A stretch of DNA of 64,000 bases from Micromonospora chokoriensis (GTDB taxonomy: Bacteria > Actinomycetota > Actinomycetes > Mycobacteriales > Micromonosporaceae). The DNA lies in the NCBI RefSeq assembly GCF_900091505.1, contig NZ_LT607409.1, positions 186,001 to 250,000 of the forward strand. Reading direction: 5' to 3'. Below, piece by piece: positions 58,658-64,000 of this stretch (its first letter is position 1; the number at the start of each line of letters is the position of its first letter). A program made the position numbers and the translations under genes. Below the pieces are notes generated by a model. That model was not told where the DNA came from. It saw only the letters and a list, made by a program, of their open reading frames with translations, and made no database searches.

Positions 58658-59932
58658 ATGCTGCCATATCAGCTGCGGGCCGTCGATCAAGAGCTGGATG
58701 AGCTGCTCGGCGGTTTGCCTGCCATCAGTCTCGAGGGGCCGAAGGGCGTCGGAAAGACCGCGACGGCCCAGCGTCGCGCCGCCACCGTCTTCGCCATGGA
58801 CGACGCGACACAGCGGGAGCTGCTCACCGCCGATCCGCAGCGCCTCGACCGAGCCCCGGCGCCGGTCCTCATCGACGAGTGGCAGCGCGAACCGGCGGTC
58901 TGGGACTTTGTGCGGCGCAGCGTCGACCGTAATCCCGCACCGGCCCGGTTCCTGTTGACCGGCAGCGCCACCCCCACGTCCGCGCCGACACATTCCGGAG
59001 CCGGACGCATCGTCCAGCTCAGGATGCGACCGATGAGCATCGCCGAGCGGGCCCTGGCCGAGCCGACGGTCAGCCTTCGGAAGTTGCTCACCGGACAGCG
59101 GCTGGCCGTGAGCGGAAGCGCCGCGCTGAGCCTGGTCGACTACGCCGAAGAGATCGTGCGCTCCGGATTCCCCGCCATCCGCCAACTGCCGCCGCGCGCT
59201 CGCAGGGCACAGCTCGACGGCTACCTGAACCGAATCGTCGAACGAGACTTCCCCGAGCAAGGCCACCTGGTACGCCGACCCGACACCCTGCGCGGGTGGC
59301 TGGCCGCGTACGCCGCCGCGACGGCAACCACCAGTTCCTACAACGCCATCCTGGACGCGGCCACCCCGGGCGAGACCAACAAGCCCGCCAAGACGACAAC
59401 GACCGTGTACCGCGACGTGCTGTCCCAACTGTGGCTGCTCGATCCCGTGCCCGGCTGGCTGCCCAGCCGCAGCGCCTTCAGCAGACTCGGCGCCGCACCG
59501 AAACACCACCTCGCCGACCCGGCCCTCGCCGCCCGACTCCTCGGCGTGGACGTACCCGCCCTGCTCGACGATTCAGCACCGGACACACCCGTCCGCAGGC
59601 CCGGTCCCCTGCTGGGCGCCTTGTTCGAGTCGCTGGTGACGCTCAGCGTGCGGGTCTACGCGCAAGCAGCTGAAGCCACGGTTCATCACCTACGTACCTG
59701 GGACAGTCGGCACGAGGTGGATCTCATCATCCAGCGCGCCGATCAACGAATCGTGGCGCTCGAAGTCAAGCTGTCCCCGTCGGTGAGCGATGACGACGTC
59801 CGTCACCTCACCTGGCTACGTGGACAACTCGGCGACGACCTACTCGATGCGGCGGTCATCACCACCGGATCTGAGGCGTACCGCCGCGCTGACGGAATCG
59901 CCGTGATCCCGCTCTGCTTGCTCGAACCCTGA
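58658..59932 (+). CDS. AAA_14/DUF4143 ATPase
   Basis: 424 residues from ATG. The N-terminal AAA domain has Walker A GPKGVGKTATAQR, Walker B PAPVLIDEWQREPAVW and sensor ARFLLTGSATP. The C-terminal DUF4143 domain has GYLNRIVERDFPEQG and HLRTWDSRHEVDLIIQRADQ, the restriction-nuclease-like lysine pattern (EVDLI, ALEVKLS). Such proteins are widespread and poorly understood. It has no antitoxin-like neighbour. Confidence 0.88.
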   Translation: MLPYQLRAVDQELDELLGGLPAISLEGPKGVGKTATAQRRAATVFAMDDATQRELLTADPQRLDRAPAPVLIDEWQREPAVWDFVRRSVDRNPAPARFLLTGSATPTSAPTHSGAGRIVQLRMRPMSIAERALAEPTVSLRKLLTGQRLAVSGSAALSLVDYAEEIVRSGFPAIRQLPPRARRAQLDGYLNRIVERDFPEQGHLVRRPDTLRGWLAAYAAATATTSSYNAILDAATPGETNKPAKTTTTVYRDVLSQLWLLDPVPGWLPSRSAFSRLGAAPKHHLADPALAARLLGVDVPALLDDSAPDTPVRRPGPLLGALFESLVTLSVRVYAQAAEATVHHLRTWDSRHEVDLIIQRADQRIVALEVKLSPSVSDDDVRHLTWLRGQLGDDLLDAAVITTGSEAYRRADGIAVIPLCLLEP

Positions 59933-60221
59933 CAACCAGCGCATGCCACCTTCCAGCCCGGCGACGCCGGCCTTGCGCATCTGACGACACAGGCCGGCAC
60001 CCGGGTACCACACTGTTTTGCGCCCCACATTCCGCCCTGGCAGCACTCGGACCACACACGCAGTCGAAAGATCCCTGTTCAGAGGCCGGTTCTGACGAGA
60101 TCTCAACACCGATCTTCGAAGTGCAGTGTGGGGCGCTGGGTGACCAGCGCCGTGACCACAAGATCACAAGCAATCGGCGCCAGTCGATGACTGACACCGA
60201 TTCACCTGCATAAACGCAAGG
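59933..60221. other. Intergenic region before tRNA-Ala, no gene seen
   Basis: About 290 bp without a coding signal that I can support. The open frames here are on the - strand and share no family features. It is slightly less GC-rich than its surroundings. The tRNA terminator should lie within it. Confidence 0.4.
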
Positions 60222-60294
60222 TGGAGCCGAGGGGACTCGAACCCCTGACCCCCACACTGCCAGTGTGGTGCGCTACCAGCTGCGCCACGGCCCC
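60222..60294 (-). tRNA. tRNA-Ala (anticodon GGC)
   Basis: On the - strand the sequence folds as a 73-nt cloverleaf. The acceptor GGGGCCG pairs with CGGCTCC (one G-U), the D stem is GCGC/GCGC, the anticodon stem is CCACA/TGTGG with loop CTGGCAG (anticodon GGC), and the T stem is AGGGG/CCCCT with loop TTCGAGT. The discriminator is A and the CCA end is not encoded. It reads alanine codon GCC. Confidence 0.95.
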
Positions 60295-60384
60295 TTGCTG
60301 TCGTCCCGGTTGCCCGGGCACTGGGAAACTATACACAGACCGGCCGGCATGGTCATCTCGCGGGGTCACCCCCGCCGCGCCGGG

Positions 60385-60939
60385 TCAGTTGAGCGCCACG
60401 TCCGGGGGGAAGTGGGCGACGGCGGCCATCATTCCGCCCTGCCGGCGCAGCACCATCGGCCACAGGTCGTCGGGTCGGTCGACGAAGGCATCGCCCGGGA
60501 GCGCGTCCAGCACGAACCAGGAACCGTCGGCGATCTCCTGCTCCAACTGGCCACCGCCCCAGCCCGAGTAGCCGGCGAAGACCCGGATGCCGCCGATGCC
60601 CTCCCGCAGCCGCTCCGGGTCGACCGAGAGGTCGATCGTGCCGACCGCTCCGGAGACCTGGTGGAAGCCCTTGAGCCGACGCATCGGGTGTCGCATCCGG
60701 GCGAGACAGATGGCCGAGTCGGGCTGCACCGGGCCACCCTCGAACAGCACCGCCGGATGGCGTGCCAGGTCACTCCAGTCGCCGAGCACGTCGGCCACCG
60801 GCACCTCAGTGGCCCGGTTCAGCACCACGCCGAGCGCACCGCCCGGCTCGTGGGCGACCAGCAGCACCACCGTACGGTCGAAGTTCGGGTCCTTGAGCGC
60901 CGGAGTCGCGACCAGCAGTCGCCCGGTCATCGACTCCAT
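60385..60939 (-). CDS. YqgE/AlgH family protein
   Basis: 184 residues from MESMTGRLLVATPALKDPNF. Longer GTG/ATG starts up to 60984 exist but exceed the usual family length. Family motifs: TVVLLVAHEPGGALGVVLNR, LFEGGPVQPD, RVFAGYSGWGGGQLEQEIAD and a C-terminal WPMVLRRQGG. The family (UPF0301) has no proven molecular function; AlgH was once linked to alginate regulation. It follows the tRNA and is likely monocistronic. Confidence 0.9.
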   Translation of the reverse strand: MESMTGRLLVATPALKDPNFDRTVVLLVAHEPGGALGVVLNRATEVPVADVLGDWSDLARHPAVLFEGGPVQPDSAICLARMRHPMRRLKGFHQVSGAVGTIDLSVDPERLREGIGGIRVFAGYSGWGGGQLEQEIADGSWFVLDALPGDAFVDRPDDLWPMVLRRQGGMMAAVAHFPPDVALN

Positions 60940-61296
60940 CGCTCGTCCGCCGATCGCCTGGCCCTCTCCCTGCATCCCACACACCCGTCAACCGTGAGCC
61001 CGCGCCGGGGATCGGTCATCTGCCGGATCCGACCGGTGCGCCGGGATCGGCCGCGCTGTCAACGCCATGCCTGGCACCATAGCCTGCGTCCCCGGTGCTG
61101 GCTAAGGTCTGACCGGCAGGTGAGCGGACAGTTGCGACGGAGATTCGACAGCCCCGGCGACGAACGTCCTGGTGATCGATGCTCTTGGCCACTGTCGGTG
61201 CAGAAACGCCCGAAAGGTCCGTCACATCCCGATAGATTCGGCTGATCGGGAGGGTGACAGTGGTCGTCAGTGCCCGCGACACGGAGGCGGGTGGCG
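60940..61296. other. Intergenic region between divergent YqgE and decarboxylase genes
   Basis: About 357 bp. It should hold the promoters of both genes. I saw no clear palindrome, riboswitch or ORF in it. Confidence 0.4.
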
Positions 61297-62892
61297 ATGG
61301 CAACGGTCCGGGATGCGACATACGACGTGCTCCGCACCCTCGGCATGACCACGGTCTTCGGCAACCCCGGTTCCACCGAGGAGCCGTTCCTCCGGGACTT
61401 CCCCGCCGACTTCCACTACGTCCACGCGCTGCACGAGGCGACGGCGGTGGCGATGGCCGACGGATACGCCCAGGCCAGCGGCACCCCGGCGCACGTCAAC
61501 CTGCACACCGGCCCCGGCACCGGCAACGGCATGGGCAACCTGGTCACCGCCTGGCACAACAAGACCCCCCTGATCGTCAGCGCCGGCCAGCAGACCCGGG
61601 AGATGCTGCTGCTCGAACCCCGGCTGGCCAACCGTCGACCCACCGAGCTTCCCCAGCCGTACGTCAAGTGGGCCTACGAGCCGGCCCGGGCGCAGGACAT
61701 CCCCGCAGCGGTCCTGCGGGCGTACGCGACGGCGGTGCAACCACCCGCCGGGCCGGTCTACCTCTCGCTGCCGATGGACGACTGGGCCCAGCCGGCCGAC
61801 CCACCGCCCGCGCCGCGTTCGGTGGCCACCCGGTTCGCACCGGACCCGGACCGGTTGGACGACTTCGCCCGGGTCCTCGCCGACAGCCGCAACCCGGTGC
61901 TGGTGTTCGGGCCCGGGGTGGACCGCTCCGGAAGCTGGTCGACGGCTGTCGCGCTGGCCGAGCGGTTGGCCGCACCGGTCTGGTCGGCGCCCGCCACCGA
62001 GCGGGCCGTGTTCCCCGAGGACCACGGCCACTTCCGCGGCGTGCTGCCGTACGCGATCGGCCCGCTGGCCGAGGCCCTGCGGGGGCACGACACCGTGCTG
62101 GTCGTCGGCGCCCCGGTGTTCCGCTACTACCCGTACGTACCGGGCGGGCACCTGCCCGACGGGGCCCGGCTGCTACAGGTCACGGACGACCCGGACGAGG
62201 CCGCCCGCGCCCCGGTCGGGGACAGCCTCCTCGGCGACCCGGGGTTGACCCTGGCCGCGTTGACCGAACGGGTGCCCCTGGCCGACCGGCCACCGCCCGC
62301 GCCCCGAGAGGCGCCGCCAGCGCCCGAGATCACCGTCCCGCTGAGCGCCGACGCCCTGTTCGCCGCGCTGGCGGCGCACTGGCCGGCGGACGGCGTACTG
62401 GTCCAGGAGTCACCCTCCAACCTGTCCGCGCTGCGCCGCCAACTGAAGGTCAACCGCCCGGCGTCGTACTTCACGATGGCCAGCGGAGGCCTCGGCTACG
62501 GCCTGCCGGCCGCGATCGGCGTGGCCCTCGCCGAACGGGACGCCGGGCGTCAGCGACCGGTGGTGGCCGTGATCGGCGACGGCTCGTTCCACTACTCGGT
62601 CCAGGCGCTTTGGACCGCCGCGCGCCTCGCGCTGCCGGTGGTGGTCGTCGTCCCGGTCAACCAGCAGTACGCGATCCTCAAGGCGTTCGCCGAGCTGAAG
62701 GACACCCCCGGGGTGCCCGGCCTGGACCTCCCGGGGTTGGACATCGTGTCGATCGCGGCCGGCTACGGCTGCGCGACAGAGGTGGTGGAGACCCCCGACC
62801 AGCTCGGTGTCGCGCTCACCACCGGGCTGCGCGCCGACCGACCCACAGTGCTGCCCGTACCGATCAGCACCGACGTGCCCAGCATCCTCTGA
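61297..62892 (+). CDS. Thiamine-diphosphate decarboxylase, benzoylformate-decarboxylase-like
   Basis: 531 residues from ATG, with GGAGG about nine bases upstream. The N-terminal PYR domain has TTVFGNPGSTEEPFLRDFP, the activating Glu region HALHEATAVAMADGYAQASG and NLHTGPGTGNGMGNL. The C-terminal PP domain has GGLGYGLPAAIG and the ThDP-binding VVAVIGDGSFHYSVQALWTA ending in NQQYAILKAF. The pattern fits benzoylformate decarboxylase (MdlC), which forms benzaldehyde from phenylglyoxylate. Other 2-oxo acid decarboxylases are possible. It is about 6 kb from the aromatic cluster, so a link to it is only a suggestion. Confidence 0.85.
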   Translation: MATVRDATYDVLRTLGMTTVFGNPGSTEEPFLRDFPADFHYVHALHEATAVAMADGYAQASGTPAHVNLHTGPGTGNGMGNLVTAWHNKTPLIVSAGQQTREMLLLEPRLANRRPTELPQPYVKWAYEPARAQDIPAAVLRAYATAVQPPAGPVYLSLPMDDWAQPADPPPAPRSVATRFAPDPDRLDDFARVLADSRNPVLVFGPGVDRSGSWSTAVALAERLAAPVWSAPATERAVFPEDHGHFRGVLPYAIGPLAEALRGHDTVLVVGAPVFRYYPYVPGGHLPDGARLLQVTDDPDEAARAPVGDSLLGDPGLTLAALTERVPLADRPPPAPREAPPAPEITVPLSADALFAALAAHWPADGVLVQESPSNLSALRRQLKVNRPASYFTMASGGLGYGLPAAIGVALAERDAGRQRPVVAVIGDGSFHYSVQALWTAARLALPVVVVVPVNQQYAILKAFAELKDTPGVPGLDLPGLDIVSIAAGYGCATEVVETPDQLGVALTTGLRADRPTVLPVPISTDVPSIL

Positions 62893-62900
62893 GCGGCCGT

Positions 62901-63854
62901 TCAGCGCGGCGCCATCGACAGTGGAGCGCCGCTGGACACGTCGAGCACCGGCCGGGCGCCCAGCGGCGTCGCGAGGGTGAGCGTGACCGGCTCCACCTTC
63001 AGCATGTCGATGCACTCGCCGGTGGCCCGGGTGACGCGGCCACCGACCACGACGACGTCCGGTCGTTCCCACACCAGCGGGGTGATCCCGGTGTCGCAGG
63101 CACCGACGCCGAGCCGCACCGTCACGCGGGTGCCGTCGACCGCCGCGAGATTCTGGGCCGCCACCAGCCCGGCCGGCAGTGGCCCGATCGACGCCGTGGG
63201 CTCGGGCACCCGGCCCACCGCCGTGGGCGCGACGGCGAGCTGGGCCACCGGGGTGGCCAACTCCTCGACGTCGAACAGCCAGGCCGGGACCTGCGCCTCA
63301 CCCCGACTCGTACGGACCGGCACGGCGCCGAGGGTGACCCCGGTGACGGTGAGCGACAGGCAGGCGGTCTGCGTCGAGCTGGTGGTCCAACCGTCCGGGC
63401 CAGGCTCGACGGTGGGGCCGCCGGGGGTGGGCAGGCCCTGTCGCTTCGGTCGCCCCGGGCACGGCAACGGGTCACCCTGGTCGAGCTGGCGGTACGCCTC
63501 GGCGGCGCTGACCAGCGGCAGCGTCAGTCGGCCGTCCGGGAACCGGATCTCGCCGCCGACCCTCGTGGGGTACATCGGAACCTGCGTCCGGTACCAGCCG
63601 GCCCGGAACGCCGCCTCGGTGTCGGGTGTGAAGCGCGGGTCGCCGGTGAGGACGGTCGGCCCCTCCAGCGGCACGTACCCCGTGCGCCACGCCGTTTCGG
63701 GCTGCCACGCCTCGGCGACCTGGGCCGCCCTCTGGTCGAACGCCTCCGCGGGCTGCGCCGGGTCGCTGGGACCGTCGAACAGATCCACACGGGTGGGGGC
63801 ACAGCCCGCCACGAGAAGCAACGGGAGCACGAGCAGCACGACTGGTCGACGCAT
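62901..63854 (-). CDS. Secreted lipoprotein of unknown function
   Basis: 317 residues from ATG (MRRPVVLLVLPLLLVAGCAP). The lipobox VAGC has the lipidated Cys at about residue 18. The mature part has APTRVDLFDGPSDPAQPAEA, an internal PCPGRPKRQG segment, and STQTACLSLTVTGVTLGAVP, with a second Cys and later GVGACDTGITPL. It resembles no family I can name. It is preceded on the same strand by the end of another gene, 46 bp away, and may be its operon partner. Confidence 0.8.
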   Translation of the reverse strand: MRRPVVLLVLPLLLVAGCAPTRVDLFDGPSDPAQPAEAFDQRAAQVAEAWQPETAWRTGYVPLEGPTVLTGDPRFTPDTEAAFRAGWYRTQVPMYPTRVGGEIRFPDGRLTLPLVSAAEAYRQLDQGDPLPCPGRPKRQGLPTPGGPTVEPGPDGWTTSSTQTACLSLTVTGVTLGAVPVRTSRGEAQVPAWLFDVEELATPVAQLAVAPTAVGRVPEPTASIGPLPAGLVAAQNLAAVDGTRVTVRLGVGACDTGITPLVWERPDVVVVGGRVTRATGECIDMLKVEPVTLTLATPLGARPVLDVSSGAPLSMAPR

Positions 63855-63900
63855 GACCGGTTCGACGCGGCCACCGACGCCTTGGTTCCCCGGCGCGGGC

Positions 63901-64000
63901 TCAGGTCTCGCCACCCAGATCCGTCTGGTACGCCTCCCAGAGCAGGTCGGAGCCGCGTCGCCGATGCCGGGCCAGCTTCCGCAGCAGGTGCCCGGCTCGA
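63901..64000 (-). CDS. C-terminal end of a gene running out of the window
   Basis: The - strand frame ending in TGA at 63901-63903 reads RAGHLLRKLARHRRRGSDLL and WEAYQTDLGGET. The frame is open to the window edge and codon use is consistent with a real gene. The product cannot be identified from 32 residues. Confidence 0.65.
   Translation of the reverse strand, partial: RAGHLLRKLARHRRRGSDLLWEAYQTDLGGET

Noticed and set aside
1..64000. CRISPR arrays, insertion sequences, prophage genes or integrases
   Set aside because: No regularly spaced repeats, transposase or phage-type genes were seen. The only repeats are the 17-mer family, hairpins and gene-internal repeats.

Overview
The window reads as chromosomal DNA of a high-GC actinomycete, most likely Micromonosporaceae (Micromonospora or a close relative). 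The reasons are the very strong G/C bias at codon third positions, frequent GTG starts, many GTGA/ATGA gene overlaps, and typical gene families (LppX-like lipoprotein, TipA-type MerR, FxSxx-COOH peptide system, a methyl-branched fatty-acid gene pair). No insertion sequence, prophage, CRISPR array or rRNA was seen. One tRNA gene (Ala, anticodon GGC) is present near the right end.

Layout. 0-6.2 kb: the 3' part of a superfamily-2 helicase, an MMPL exporter, a chimeric pseudogene made of a broken VOC (glyoxalase) copy joined to a helicase C-terminal fragment, an XRE regulator plus hydrolase operon, and the intact VOC gene. 6.1-9.2 kb: two paralogous membrane-anchored proteins flanking a WapI-like immunity protein. 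9.3-18.3 kb: gluconokinase, lipoprotein, TipA-type regulator, a GGDEF-EAL protein, and a secreted trypsin-fold protein whose catalytic His and Ser are both replaced, carrying two tachylectin-like propellers. 18.5-26.5 kb: ArsR/SRPBCC pair, an FAD oxidoreductase/methyltransferase pair that fits 10-methyl fatty-acid synthesis, a YbaK protein, a ricin-type lectin, an MFS transporter and a GlxA regulator.

26.7-39.4 kb: a MoxR ATPase/VWA/DinB operon faces away from a complete FxSxx-COOH RiPP-like system. The system has fxsC (TIR-like) and a ParA-TIR-NB-ARC-TPR fusion (fxsT) on the + strand. On the - strand, running toward them, are the precursor fxsA, the radical SAM enzyme fxsB and an HExxH peptide hydroxylase. 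The precursor ends in W-N-S-A-M rather than F-x-S-x-x.

39.6-46 kb: a membrane protein, a LuxR-type two-component system, hemerythrin, two aldo/keto reductases, an SdpI-like protein and a zinc-ligand-free L36. 46.0-55.6 kb: a compact specialised-metabolism-like cluster built on two divergent arms. It holds two paralogous flavoproteins that resemble eukaryotic FOXRED2, an adenylate-forming ligase, an MIO-type aromatic amino-acid lyase or aminomutase, an FMN alpha-hydroxyacid oxidase, an atypical P450 and a cation/proton antiporter. Tight overlaps within each arm and a palindrome in the shared promoter region suggest co-regulation. Its product is not predictable by eye.

55.6-64 kb: an OmpR-type two-component system, a phosphotransferase, an AAA/DUF4143 ATPase, tRNA-Ala, a YqgE protein, a benzoylformate-decarboxylase-like enzyme, a lipoprotein and the 3' end of one more gene. 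The two most interesting regions are the Fxs system with its Trp-type precursor and the lyase/FOXRED2-like/P450 cluster.
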